A DNA stretch of 64,000 bases from the NCBI GenBank assembly GCA_002989075.1, contig PSQN01000012.1:1562480-1626479 (forward strand). Reading direction: 5' to 3'. Below are positions 1-10,601 of the stretch, piece after piece. The notes under the pieces were generated by a model. That model saw nothing but the letters and a program-made list of their open reading frames with translations, did no database searches and was not told where the DNA came from. The stretch comes from Arthonia radiata (taxonomy: Eukaryota > Ascomycota > Arthoniomycetes > Arthoniales > Arthoniaceae). Numbering within the stretch: position 1 is the first letter of the stretch; every line of letters begins with the position of its first letter. Position numbers and translations under genes: made by a program.

Positions 1-257
1 TAAGTTACGGGTTATCTGGCCCCTATCAAAAGAACAGATATCTAGTAAGTCCTGCACGGGCCGCTAGACTTAGATATATAAGCTAGGATCCCTCTAGAGG
101 ATTCTAGCTAACAAGACAGACAACACAACAACAGCTTCTCTTTGTTACTGAGTATTGTACCTGTAACAAGCCTAAGTATTGCACTAGTCCCAAGCTAGTC
201 TCGTCTTCCTACTCTTTGTAGTAGTATCCTTCTTCTTCCCTGCACCCTTTTTTAACA
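1..257 (+). repeat. 5' LTR of Ty1/copia element (truncated by window edge)
   Basis: This stretch is repeated at 3442-3686, about 3.4 kb downstream in the same orientation, which makes the pair the LTRs of one element. The copy ends in TTTAACA at about 257. Comparison with the downstream copy suggests that about 12 bases are missing to the left of the window. It carries an extra stretch of about 24 bases (near 155-178) absent from the other LTR, where a short motif around 'agtattg' is duplicated. It is clearly richer in G and C than the downstream LTR. Almost every mismatch is C or G here against T or A there, so this copy is close to the un-mutated state. Confidence 0.8.
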
Positions 258-1560
258 CCTCTAAGCGACGTCAATAAGGTGTCTAACTACCGGCCGCCCC
301 CCTCGTAGGTTTAGAATAATTAGGATGTAATCTAGATGTAGGGCAGGGAGCAGTTAGATAGCAAAAAGGGCCCAAATAGGCTCTACTAGTGTTTAAGCTA
401 ATTATTGAGGAGACCAGAAAGAAATGCGTCTACTAGAGGGAAGATATCCTCCTAGAATCGTAGCCTTCCCAAATAGGCAATATTCCGTCCCAATTCGCTA
501 TCGGAACGTCCATGCATCACAATATAGCTGCCAGCTATTCTTCCTCAAACAATATATTATTCTAATTTATTTTGTTTTACGCTTAAATACGTAACCTTTT
601 GAGCTTACTCTTTAAATCTATAATCGCTGCTTTAGCAGCTTCGCGCTACCTTTTCGCCGTACAAACAACTTTCTTCTCTTCTACTAAACGTTTGCGTTGC
701 TTCTAGAGAACATCTAATACCTATAAGTACTAAGAATAGATACTCTAAGCTAAAATAAGTTAAAACTAACCTAAAGAAAATAAACATAAGATAAAAACTA
801 ACTATCTTTTAACAATAGACGGACGTTATATAACTTCTTATCGCGAATATATATAAAATACGATACCTTTCTAAACTTTAGAACATACTTCTTATCTAAG
901 TAAGAGCAACGGGAACACAAAGGCATCTCTCGACTATAGACTTCAGCAAGAACAGTATTAATCTTAAGCGCTTTGTTAGCGTTAAGAGCCTTCTTAACTT
1001 TAGATATAACGACTTATAGAACTGAATCTGTTATAGAGCGATAACGAGGTTTTAATGTTTCTAGAGCCGTTAAGGACGATTAGCCTTAAAAAGAAGACCT
1101 TATATTACGATCTTACTATATTAGGCTAGTATAAGGCTAAGCGCAGCTAGCCTTATTAGAGTATTATATAGTATACCCGACGACTCTAATATAGTAACGT
1201 CGGCGACGTCGCTATATCGCAATAGAATCCCGACTACGCGACAAAAAGACTGTTAAAACCGTTAAATACAGAAAGATATACCTTTGTACCTTAAACTATA
1301 TAGCTAAACTAATAGCCGACCTTAAAATAAACTTTACTCTGTTAACTTAATATTTAAATATAAGTTTCTTAACTATATTTAAGTAATATACTTTATCTTC
1401 TATCTACTTTAGTTAAGCCCCTCTTACCTTTTATAATCTATCTCATCTCTTCTGCCTTTTAATCTCTAGTACACAAGATATCTACTATTAAGGTCGACAA
1501 GCATATAAGACAAGTAAGCCTTAGTTCGGTTCTCTCAGCGACCGGCGTTATATAGACGCA
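258..1560 (+). other. Degraded internal region of copia element (gag/integrase side)
   Basis: This is AT-rich sequence full of stop codons in all frames, between the 5' LTR and the recognisable reverse transcriptase. In a complete Ty1/copia element this part would hold gag, protease and integrase. I could not trace any of these domains by eye, so their presence is inferred only from position. The first 250 bases after the LTR keep some GC-rich words, and mutation becomes heavier from about 540. No intact host gene is visible. Confidence 0.5.
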
Positions 1561-3168
1561 ATATAGTCGGAGCTCAAAGAGCTAGCTAACTAAGAAACCT
1601 AGATATTAATCGAGCTGCCGCCGAATAGAAAGGCGCTAAAAGAGCGCTGGGTACCAAAGATTAAGTACTCCCCGGAGAGCAAGCCGATTTTTAAAGCCTG
1701 CTGGATAGCTAAGGGCTGCTAGCAAAGACCCAGCCTTAATTTTATAGAGACCTTTATAAATATAGTAAATTTAATTATCTACCGGCTTATACTAGTCTTA
1801 GTAGCAGAAAAAGACTAGAAAATAAAGCAATAGGACGTAAAGTTAGCTTATTCTAACGTAAAGTTAGATAAGATTGTCTATATCGAGCAACTAACTAGCC
1901 TATCTAACGGAACTAATAAAGTTTATCGAATAAAGAAGGCCCTTTACGGTCTAAAACAGGTCGGCCGACAGTAGAAAGCCTATCTTCGAGAATTACTAAG
2001 GGAAATAGATTTTAAATTCCTAGTATCTAATTAGTCGGTTTATATTCGAAGAACCGGAAAGCAGGCAATTTTAATTGTCTATGTAGACAATATATTAGCT
2101 GTATCCAATTCTACTGAAACAATCTTTAGAATCTACCAGGAACTAAACAAGAGTCTTATAATTAAGGGCTTAGGAGACGTTAGTAAGTTCCTAGGAATTA
2201 AAATTATTCGAGATCGCCCGGCGAAAACAATTCGCCTAGACTAGTCGACTTATTTGACTAAAATTTTAACTAAATACTCGAAGAAAAACGGCCGAATGCC
2301 CGGGAAAATACTGCAACCTGTCGGCTCAAAATTGGTACCGAATCCTAACTAAGCTAGTAGTACGGATATTTCTAACTATTAGCAATAAATTGGGTCGATT
2401 TTGTATCTAACAACAAAGACAAGACCCGATATTGCCTTTATAACTAGCCTACTAGCCCGATACATATCGAATTCTAGCGAGGAGCACTAAAGAGTTTTAA
2501 GTAGCCTTTAGGCTTACTTAAATAAAGCTTCTAACCTTAGCCTTTACTATAAATCTTCCTTAATAGACGGTATAACCGGCTATTGTAACGCAGATTGGGG
2601 GGGAAACCTCGGCACTAGAAGATCGACTACCGGCTATATCTTTCTACTCAGGAACGGAGCCCTTAGCTAAAATTCGAAGCTACAAAAAACGGTTGTCTTA
2701 AGCTCTTATAAGGCCAAATATATAGCCCTTAAAGAAGCTATAAAGGAACAGTTATTTATCCGATTAATTGCTACTAAACTGTCTAGGATTTTCAAAGAAA
2801 ATTCGATTACTACCGTTTTAGCGGATACTTTTAAAAAGTCTGCGGATAAAAAGACTCGGCGGGCTCTAACACACCAGATAAGCATATATTTGCTCGGGCA
2901 AGCCGGTTAAATTAGACCAGAGACCCTGGTTTTGTCGGTAAAACTGTTACTTACCGACAGCAATTCGATAAAAGAACTTACAAAAAACCCTACCTTCTGA
3001 GCTAAATCTAAGCATATTGATATACAGTATTACTATGTTAGAGAAAACGTTCAGGCAGGCCAAATAGAGCTTAAATACGTTTCTACAAAGAAACAATTAG
3101 CAGACAGTTTAACAAAACCGATTGACTTGGCTAAAATACTAACGTTTAGAACTCAAATTAGCTTATAA
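1561..3168 (+). pseudogene. Ty1/copia reverse transcriptase-RNase H relic, RIP-inactivated
   Basis: One plus-strand frame reads through a copia-type polymerase with many in-frame TAG/TAA stops where W or Q is expected. Recognisable blocks in order are: KERWVPKIKYSPESK (start of RVT_2), a WIAKGC-type block, DVKLAYSN (first catalytic Asp), YRIKKALYGLKQ, YVDNILA near 2080-2100, KTRPDIAF, GYCNADWGG (RNase H), SSYKAKYIALKEA and the closing KHIDIQYYYVRE...VSTKKQLADSLTKP block. The frame ends at TAA 3166-3168. The second Asp of the canonical YVDD is Asn here, as one G-to-A change would give. Stops such as '*DVKLAY' for MDV-type and 'A*RV' for W/Q codons match repeat-induced point mutation. The element cannot make a functional protein. 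Confidence 0.9.
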
Positions 3169-3441
3169 TTCGGCTAAAACAACTAGTCGATTAAGAAGGT
3201 GTATTAGAAATTAACTAACTAGCTGGTTAGCTAGAACCCCTAGGGGCTCAGAGTATCGAATAGGTCCTACCAGCTGTCTCGGTCTAAAATAGAACAAGCC
3301 TTTTACCTAAAGGGTCGGACCTAGTAGCCCGAACTTAGGACAAAAAGAAGCATTATACGACTCGTTCTAAACAGCTGGCCTATAGTTTAAGACAATATAG
3401 AATAGACTTAAAGACTAATAATTTTAAATAAACAGAATTAC

Positions 3442-3686
3442 TGTCTTATATAGTAAGTTACGAGTTATTTAGCTTCTATTAAAAAGAATAGATATTTAGT
3501 AAGTTCTATATAAGCTGCTAAACTTAGATATATAAGCTAGAATTTCTCTAGAGAATTTTAGCTAACAAGACAGACAACATAACAACAGCTTTCCCTTGCT
3601 ACTAAGTATTGTACTAGTCCTAAGCTGGTCTCGTCTTTCTACTCTTTGTAGTAGTATTCTTCTTCTTCCCTGCACCTTTTTTAATA
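3442..3686 (+). repeat. 3' LTR of the copia element (RIP-mutated)
   Basis: This is a direct repeat of the LTR at the left window edge, about 245 bp. It probably starts at TGTC (3442) and ends at TTTAATA (3686), where the original terminal CA has become TA. Differences from the other LTR run almost entirely from C to T or G to A in this copy, for example across 3490-3520. The coding relic ends about 270 bp upstream at 3168. A polypurine tract before the LTR is no longer recognisable. Confidence 0.8.
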
Positions 3687-4686
3687 AAGAGCGATTCTGG
3701 TATTTGGCATCGTAATTGTACAGGGTTAGATTGGGTTCGTCTTCAATAATGGTGCTCCTTGTCTTGCCGATTTTAACAATAACTTTGCATTGCGCTAGCC
3801 CAAATAGGATAGCAGGAGCATTATTGGTAGGCTCTAGTCTCAGCCCGCTTAGACCCCTCGGGGCGGCTATTGTTACGTCTCAATCGGGTAACGGACGTCT
3901 AAGGGGTCTAAGGCGCGAGAGCAGTATATTTAGCGCATCTTTTTTAACTCGCTTAAATACTAATTAATAGATACTTAAATTGATATATAGATAGAACTAG
4001 TTAGATAGAATTAGTTACTTAAGTTTAAGAACGATCGGGCTTATTATTCTGTCGTTATTCTTATCGGCGCAAGACAACTTTCAAAAAGTCGAAAGTTGGA
4101 TATTTTAACCTTCTTACACATCTTTTCTATTGCTCTAGAATAGAAATAAAAGATATAAGACTATAGAGCTTCTCTTAAAGTATATATCTATATAAATTTA
4201 TTAACAAAAAAAGTGTTATAAGCGTACGCAATATTTACTTAAAAAGAGAGTACTTTACCCTGCAGTGTTAAAAGCTGAAGTTCGAAACAATTGAATTGCT
4301 TGCTAGCTAGGGAGGAAGCTTGGGACAAGATGAAGTCTGGTGCCAAGACTTATGTCTGTATCAGGAATCCTGGCATGCCAAGCCCGCCAAGCCCCACCAA
4401 AGCTACTGCACAAAGGCTGAGACTGAACGCGTCCACCAATTCTTGACATGCAGAGGTCCTAAAAAGCTGCTATCGGGCCTTAAGCTCGTTAGGCATCGTA
4501 TACTAAAAAGAGTAATTACTGCCTAATATAGTATATACAGGTACCGCGCTACGTGCGGCGCTTGCAGCAGAAACGTATGCTAGTAGTAAGACCGCCCCAC
4601 GAGCCTGAGTTGACTGAGGCTAGGCAGGCTCATGCAGATGATGCCAGCGTCTATCAATTAGTATTAATAAATTAAACGACTAGAAT
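3687..4686. other. AT-rich transposon flank with a hairpin, then normal-composition spacer
   Basis: AT-rich, RIP-like sequence continues beyond the LTR to about 4250, then composition returns to genome-like. Inside it, 3716-3930 is less mutated and contains an inverted repeat: cgcttagacccct at 3846-3858 against its complement at 3901-3913, separated by about 42 bases. From 4255 to about 4520 a GC-balanced stretch is open for 68 codons (4320-4526). It resembles nothing I recognise, and I do not call it a gene. The stretch ends at the 3' end of the minus-strand transporter. Confidence 0.4.
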
Positions 4687-6129
4687 CTACACTCTGTACA
4701 GCAGTTTCCAGCCGCTTTTGTATAGCCGTGCTCCAAGCATAAGCAGGCATCCCAAAGCGAACGTCGATCCACCCCACGCTTGAGCGTAAAGATAGTTGCC
4801 ATTGTCCTTGCTGACCAAAGCGCCACCAAGCGGGCTTCCGGTCAGGGTCGCCAGACTGACAATGGTAAAACCCATACCAGTCCTTGTGCCGACTTTGCTG
4901 AGGTCAGTTGTCAGACTTGCCAGCGTGGCCGGCCACAGGCTCTGTATACCCGCTGCCCATAGGCCGTAGATACATGCAAACGCATATAGCCCCGGTTTAT
5001 CACCTACTGCTGCCCAGCAAAATACCAATAGTCCGCAGATGGCAGACGTTGGCAGCAACATGTTGAGTGGCCCGCAGTATCTGTCCGCGATCAAGGCTGG
5101 GATGATTCGTCCAAACATGCCGACCCCGTTCATCAATATCAATAGGTCGATGCTGTTCTGGTAAGTGAAGCCTACATGAGCGCGGCTAAAGGCTCCAATG
5201 TAGTAGAAAGCGAAATAAAGCCCCCAGAAACAGAAGAACATGCCAGTGATGAAGAGCATGTAAGTCACCTCTTTGAATGCGCTCCACTCCACAATGGCAC
5301 CCGATCGGCGAGGTGGTAGGCGTGTACGTAGCACGGCGAACGTACCCATGTCCAGTGCAAGTATAACAAAACCGAGCACCCGAACTGTCCAGCCAAATCC
5401 GATGGATGGCAACAATTGTCTGACGATGGCTGGAAATATCATACCGCCTGTTGCTGAGCCGGCGGCGCCGAGCGCGATCGCAGTAGTTTTCTTCGTGGAA
5501 AAATATGTTGACGTAAGACCGACAGTGGGACAGAATTGTAGTCCATTGCCAAGGCCGGTACATATGCCCTGTGCCAGGAACAGCTGCCAGTATTCTGTAC
5601 AGACGCTGGTGGTAAAGACACCGATGAGTTGTAACACACAGCCACAAAAGAATGTAAGTCGGAAGTAGCCGGCATCCAATGCTCTACCAGAAAAGGCACC
5701 TATCGCAAACAAGAGGAAGATCTGTACAGATCCCACCCATGAAATGGCTGAGGCTGAGACAGAGAGTGTTGACAGGTAGTAAGTCTGGAACACGCCAAAG
5801 GATGATATGTATCCCCATGTGCTGCAGATAACAAAGTGACCAGCTAGCACCTGTGTCCAGGCTTTCAGGCCGCCGTCCGGTGGCGGTCCAGGGTCTTGTA
5901 TGTGAACGGTGGGGTCGGAGAAAGCGCTGGCCGCGCGGCTGAGAGTACTGTGATGGGACCTCGTCGACTGGTTCGTGATAGACCGCGCAATTGTCTGACC
6001 TTCGTATACTTTCTTGCCATCATCTATTTCTGCTTCTTCTGGGGACTCGTACTCAGAAGGTTGACGAGAGTTGTCGTGGCTAGGCAATGGTGCCTCCAGA
6101 TCTCCTGTAGATGAGTTTTTCTCGTCCAT
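4687..6129 (-). CDS. MFS transporter, monocarboxylate transporter-like (MCH family)
   Basis: This is a single-exon protein of 480 residues. The N-terminal 90 residues are hydrophilic and charged, then 'PPPDGGLKAWTQVLAGH' leads into the first membrane segment. That PDGG-W block is the hallmark of fungal monocarboxylate-type MFS proteins (MCH/MCT, family 2.A.1.13). About twelve hydrophobic segments follow in two halves with a central loop near residues 280-295 (LRTRLPPRR). The likely role is proton-coupled uptake or efflux of a small acid or riboflavin-like solute at the plasma membrane or an internal membrane. The substrate cannot be read from sequence. The start is the first ATG, and the frame is complete. 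It lies next to the transposon remnant without visible damage. No biosynthetic cluster partner adjoins it. Confidence 0.88.
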   Translation of the reverse strand: MDEKNSSTGDLEAPLPSHDNSRQPSEYESPEEAEIDDGKKVYEGQTIARSITNQSTRSHHSTLSRAASAFSDPTVHIQDPGPPPDGGLKAWTQVLAGHFVICSTWGYISSFGVFQTYYLSTLSVSASAISWVGSVQIFLLFAIGAFSGRALDAGYFRLTFFCGCVLQLIGVFTTSVCTEYWQLFLAQGICTGLGNGLQFCPTVGLTSTYFSTKKTTAIALGAAGSATGGMIFPAIVRQLLPSIGFGWTVRVLGFVILALDMGTFAVLRTRLPPRRSGAIVEWSAFKEVTYMLFITGMFFCFWGLYFAFYYIGAFSRAHVGFTYQNSIDLLILMNGVGMFGRIIPALIADRYCGPLNMLLPTSAICGLLVFCWAAVGDKPGLYAFACIYGLWAAGIQSLWPATLASLTTDLSKVGTRTGMGFTIVSLATLTGSPLGGALVSKDNGNYLYAQAWGGSTFALGCLLMLGARLYKSGWKLLYRV

Positions 6130-7143
6130 CCGAGCGAGCGATTCTTAAATTCTCTATTAGAGAGTCCAGTAAGAGTGACGATGACCTACAAAATATCCAG
6201 CAAACCATCGAAATTGCATCGAATGTGATGTCGCGAGGCCACTCCTGCTCAAAGATGCATGATCTGATGCAAGGAAGGAGTGATGTCTATGTAACGCTCC
6301 GGTCGCGCTTCATAGTCAAGATGACCAAGCAAATTTAGTGCAATGCGTGCTGCACGATTTTTGGTAAACAAATGCAGATCGTAGCGAGGGAAGCGAGGTC
6401 GGTTCACACTGTGACGAAGGCATGACTCTGACTTTGCGGGCTCTCGGCATCGTCGATGGCCGAACATCGGAGTCGGACTGGCCTTTTCATGATTAGGTTC
6501 ATAGCCGCTTCTTCGTCGCGACCAAACGATGCGTGAGTGGACTGTTGTAGAGTGCGCCGTCGAACAACTGCATTTCTGCTCTCATCTCTGTCACGGATAT
6601 TTGTGGCTTGGCTTGGCAAGGGGCTACACTCCAAATTATCTGGTACTCACTTCGCCCCCAAAAACGCCCTTGCCGTGCCACTTTCTGTAGGGGCTGTGAG
6701 CCTCCGATTCCTCCCAATCAAACCCCTAATATCGCCTTGGAAAGTGATACGGCGGGGTCGATAGTCCCTAATTGCCCAGCCAGCAATTCTGCTAGGCACC
6801 AAAATACAGTCTCATCAAAATCTCCACACATTGCCAGGTTTCGAACACGTTCTTTCGTCTCGACATCTTTCACCTCACCACTTGACTTTCGCCCGCACTT
6901 TCTTATATGACAATGTCCCTACAACACACTTGCTTGTCGTGCGCTTGTTTCACTTGCATCATGCTACGCGTCTCTGAGTTTCGCGTAAATGAGACGCGTG
7001 TAAAAGTCTTACTACCGACGCGTTCCAACCGTCCACAGTCGGATGCTGAATCAAGCATCCCGCGTGCATTCGTAACGTAGTCGGCTTATAGGATATGCCG
7101 TCTGGATTCCCCAATCAATACCGTTGACATTAGCCCAAAGAGG
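6130..7143. other. Intergenic, divergent promoters
   Basis: This is a spacer of about 1 kb between the minus-strand transporter and the plus-strand gene at 7144, so it must hold both promoters. Composition is normal and not RIP-like. Several short frames are open but none has family resemblance or convincing splice structure. No RNA gene was seen. Confidence 0.5.
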
Positions 7144-8088
7144 ATGCTGGACGTCCAAGCGCAGACGACAATTGCGAGCGCCATCAACGTCAACCCACAC
7201 GCAAACGGATACTCGTACGGTCCCTATCACAGAGACGTTTCTGAGAGCAAGCCAATCCGGCTTGGTAAGCTCTCAACACAGATCTGCGGATTTTGCTGCG
7301 AAAGCGGTACTCAATGCGGAGGATACGTTAAACAACCTGGCGGATTTCGCCGCCATGTCCGCTCTCACTTCATTCAGATCACTGGGGAAGACCGACGCGT
7401 TGCCGACAGAGTCAAAGGAGCAGAATTGGCCGCCGATAAGCTCGTGTTACAGCTTGACAGGAAGAACTACACGGCCGCAGACATCGATCATTTCCGTCTG
7501 AGCTGCCTCAAGTACGTCCTGGACGGGCACTGGCACGGAGCAATGTTCGTAGTGGAGCCACAACACTTTGTCACGGCGTTGAAGGATGCAATGAGGCTTT
7601 GCATGTCACTCTCAGCCACAGATGTCATCTTTGCTAGAGCATTTGGATCTCCCAGTACCTTCTTCCGAGGTCCTGAGAGCGATTTACAGGCCGTATTGAT
7701 CGATCTTGGGCTCAACCAGGTTCACGACAAAGCATTGCGATCATCGCAGAATGAACGTCAGGCACCGGCCGCAAACGATACGCTGACGAACGAGGATGAG
7801 ATCATAACTGCAGGATCCTTACATAACCGCCCTGGACAAGCTTCTCTGCACGATGGCACACAGTTTACGTCAGACGTGGTCGTTCACAGGTCTGAGCGTC
7901 AAGATGCAGTGGAAGGCGAGCATGACAGCCCTAAGTTTCAGACGTCCAGATTTGTATCGCCTACTTCACGTCGCCTTCGAACAACGAAACGCTTGCAGCC
8001 TACAGCAACAACAAACCAGGACACGTCTGAGGAGGACGAAGCCGACTACTTCCCTTGGTCTCGATCACTGCGTCGCCAGTATCACTAG
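7144..8088 (+). CDS. Hypothetical protein with a C2H2-like zinc finger
   Basis: This is an intact frame of 314 residues beginning at the first ATG of the frame. I do not recognise the whole protein. Near the N terminus lies a Cys/His cluster: C48, C51, C52 and C58, followed after twelve residues by H71-x3-H75 within 'GGFRRHVRSHF'. The C-x12-H-x3-H half matches a C2H2 finger, while the first cysteine pair is spaced irregularly (x5), so it is a non-classical finger. The middle (about 80-200) is probably globular and helical; the last 110 residues are polar and low in hydrophobics, ending in an acidic patch (SEEDEADYF). Nucleic-acid binding is possible but unproven. It converges with the deacetylase gene, whose stop lies 86 bp away. 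Confidence 0.6.
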   Translation: MLDVQAQTTIASAINVNPHANGYSYGPYHRDVSESKPIRLGKLSTQICGFCCESGTQCGGYVKQPGGFRRHVRSHFIQITGEDRRVADRVKGAELAADKLVLQLDRKNYTAADIDHFRLSCLKYVLDGHWHGAMFVVEPQHFVTALKDAMRLCMSLSATDVIFARAFGSPSTFFRGPESDLQAVLIDLGLNQVHDKALRSSQNERQAPAANDTLTNEDEIITAGSLHNRPGQASLHDGTQFTSDVVVHRSERQDAVEGEHDSPKFQTSRFVSPTSRRLRTTKRLQPTATTNQDTSEEDEADYFPWSRSLRRQYH

Positions 8089-8173
8089 CATGAAGTAAGT
8101 CGTTACTACCCCACGTCACACTCCTCATTCCACAGATCATGGCCGAAGGCACCTCGAAACTGCACCTCTAACG

Positions 8174-9446
8174 CTATGCTTCTTGCAGCTTCAGGTCTGG
8201 CGAAAGGCGTCAGCAAGCAGCGAACACGCTGCACATAGTGTACGTACCAGGATTCTTGAGAATGGCATCCTTCTCCGCAGGCAGCCAAGCGCCTTTAGGT
8301 GGGCTGTTCTTACTCTTAAAGTCATCGCAGATTTGTTCCATGGTCACCCACTCGACGCCCTCTTTAGTGTTGATGTACTCAATGACCCTTTCGAGCATGA
8401 AAAGCTACACGTATCTGTTAGAGGCTCGTCATCAACCACGTCATTTTGCTGGACACTTACAGCATGAGGATGGCCAGAGACGTCCGGGTGCGTTGTGACA
8501 GGAAAGACGAACTCGTCGTATTCGCGGTAGAAATAGTTAAAGTGATCCAGCCACAGTTCTTCGACCGTCTTTGGATTGACCCAGCCATGTGAAGTCTGAG
8601 ATGCCTTGATGAACATCATTGGAGGTAGGTCTGCATAGCAGCAAGATCAACATTAGCAAAATAAATGAACCTAGTAAGACTCACCATCCAGATACCAGCT
8701 GCTGGGGATCTCCACCAGGCCGGTGTCCTTACCACCTTTGAGCGGTGTCATCCAATTATCGGGATGCTTCTTGTAGTCGATTGGGACCCACTCGTCGCCT
8801 GTTCGCAGCCAATAGCACTGACAGTCGTGGTGTGAGAAACTGTGGTCATATTCCACGCCGTACTTAAGCATCAGCTCAGCACCTTCTTTGCTACTCTCCC
8901 ACCACGGGGCCACGATCCCCCTCGGCGGCTTGCCACAGAAGTCCTTGATTAGCTTGTAACATTTGTCCATGATGGCAGTCTGCTGCTCAATATTCATCGC
9001 ATTCGGGTTCTCATGAGAATACCCGTGAAGGCCGATCTCATGCCCGGCATCACGGATCATTGCACATTCCTTTGGGAAGGTCTCCAATGAGTGTCCAGGT
9101 ATGAACCACGTCGTCTTGATATTGTACTTGTCGAACAGCTTCAACATGCGTTCAACGCCGACTGTACCGGCAAAGAGGCCTCAAAGCAGCATCCATCAGC
9201 TCGAGGACTCCATACGCATGATAGGATCGTGCTCACCTCGAGAGATGTCACTCGTTGAATCTTGGCCACCGTAAGATCCGAGCCATCCTGTGGGACTTCA
9301 GCTGATGATCCACTTAGTCTCGCAAGCACTCTCCTTACCAGCTACAGCATCGATATCGCACGAGATGCAGCAAAGGACGCCTATATAACGTCAGCGTTCA
9401 CACTTCAGACGAGGGCCATTCATATATCCAGACGTTTCTTGGGCAT
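8174..9446 (-). CDS. Polysaccharide deacetylase (NodB/CE4-like), seven exons
   Basis: My model is complement(8174-8196, 8248-8404, 8461-8630, 8685-9179, 9237-9287, 9339-9380, 9434-9446), 951 nt in frame, 316 residues. Introns are 51-57 nt with CTGAC-type branch sites. The start is MPKKRVLCCISCDIDAVAG, then WLGSYGGQDSTSDISRG. Metal ligands of the NodB fold are visible: D13 or D15, and H87-x3-H91 in 'LHGYSHEN'. 'TTWFIPGHS' and 'PPRGIVAPWWE' are further family blocks. These cytosolic fungal members have no signal peptide and are related to peptidoglycan-deacetylase-like or imidase-type enzymes, so the true substrate (chitooligosaccharide, other amide) is open. The first coding exon is only 13 nt and its donor is GTCTGG, both unusual. 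The last exon encodes only the final DLKLQEA. Confidence 0.85.
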
Positions 9447-9781
9447 CTTGGGATTTACTGTTTACTTCGACGACGATTGCTACTACGACAGCTTACGGTC
9501 TTTCAGCAGATACGCCAATGTTGGAACGGAGCCAACCTTCTTTATCGGTATCAGTACCATCCCAATGGCTATCCCCCTCAATGCCCCTCCTGGAGATACC
9601 CCTGACTATCTCCGGGATCGTCCGATGACCTCACTCATCTGGACTGGGCTTTCGTCTGGGATCCTTCATTCGTCCAATTCCAGCAGCCCTAGCATCGCTC
9701 TTTATTCAAGGCAATATGCAATCAGAATCAGTATTGACCTTCTAAACCCATTGTCCGCCATTACAAGTGCATCTGCGGACT
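9447..9781. promoter_or_regulatory. Bidirectional promoter region, deacetylase / F-box-like gene
   Basis: A gap of 335 bp separates the start codons of the minus-strand deacetylase and the plus-strand F-box-like gene, so both promoters must lie here. A plus-strand frame is open through it (9262-9804), but it runs antisense through the deacetylase exons and has no family resemblance. I treat it as chance. Confidence 0.45.
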
Positions 9782-10601
9782 ATGCAGCTCCTATCACTCC
9801 CTGAGGAGCTTCTGGAAGAGGTTCGCATTTCCATTGTGTGAGGGAAAGCACCTCGACCATAGCTGACAGCGATGGCAGATACTCAATGACCTTTTCCTAT
9901 GCCGTCAGCATCCCGAAGCTTCGCGTACATCACCGTGCTTAGCTATTCACGCCCCTAACCAGCACGCGACTGTCACACCTCTTCGCCAAGTAAACCGTTT
10001 CCTCGCGCGCAAGCTCAGTCCTCCGATTTTTCGCCATGTAAATTGTAAGGGCAGCCAGCGACACACGAGCCTACAAGAGCTGTCGCTCTCGCCCACGATC
10101 GCACCCCTTGTAAAGACCCTCAAGGTCGACGTGTGTCCACGCGACTTCGGACCTGATTGGAGTGAGGAGATTCACGGCTATCCGGCTGGCGATCGGGCGC
10201 GATACTACTTCGATGATCTCAGGAGATATCTCGTACCGCCTCTTTCACGGATGCGACATCTTCACACCTTGTATCTTACCACCACCTACTCCGGGCTGCA
10301 TCTGGCGGGCATTTCAAGAGGCGAGCTCTTGATGCCATGCTTCGAGGCTTTGTGCGCGATCATACGGGAAGCTAGGCTACCGCGGTTAGAGGTCGTACAA
10401 ATCGGCGTGCCGTATGAAGGAGGCTATGCGGGCTTTTTCCAGGACAAGGGCAGTCGCAGAGTGCTGGAAGGCATCAAAGGCGGCTGCTGGGAAAAGGATG
10501 GCGTCAAAGAGTGGGAAGTACCGCGATTGAGAATGGCGAGTGTCAAGTTAAGCGATTGGCAGGATAACTATACGGTGATGGATTTCATGTTGGGCGAGTG
10601 A
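9782..10601 (+). CDS. F-box-like hypothetical protein
   Basis: The model is join(9782-9820, 9879-10601), 253 residues. Exon 1 encodes MQLLSLPEELLEE. After a 58-nt intron ending in GGCAG with a CTGAC branch site, the frame continues ILNDLF. The joined N terminus, LPEELLEEILNDLF, fits the start of an F-box, the motif that docks substrate adaptors on Skp1 in SCF ubiquitin ligases. The donor GTTCGC is weak. A later in-frame donor (GTGTGA at 9836) would add five residues and break the motif. The rest has leucine-spaced segments (LSLSPTIAPLVKTLKV, LHTLYLTTTYSGLHL) typical of fungal F-box proteins, but I cannot name a family. It is not a close relative of the A/B/C family described below. Confidence 0.55.

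Noticed and set aside
4320-4526. 68-codon frame beside the transposon
   Set aside because: No resemblance to known proteins; it sits at the boundary of degraded transposon DNA and is probably chance.
9262-9804. 180-codon plus-strand frame
   Set aside because: It lies antisense to exons 1-3 of the deacetylase and the shared promoter; the minus-strand model has strong family support.
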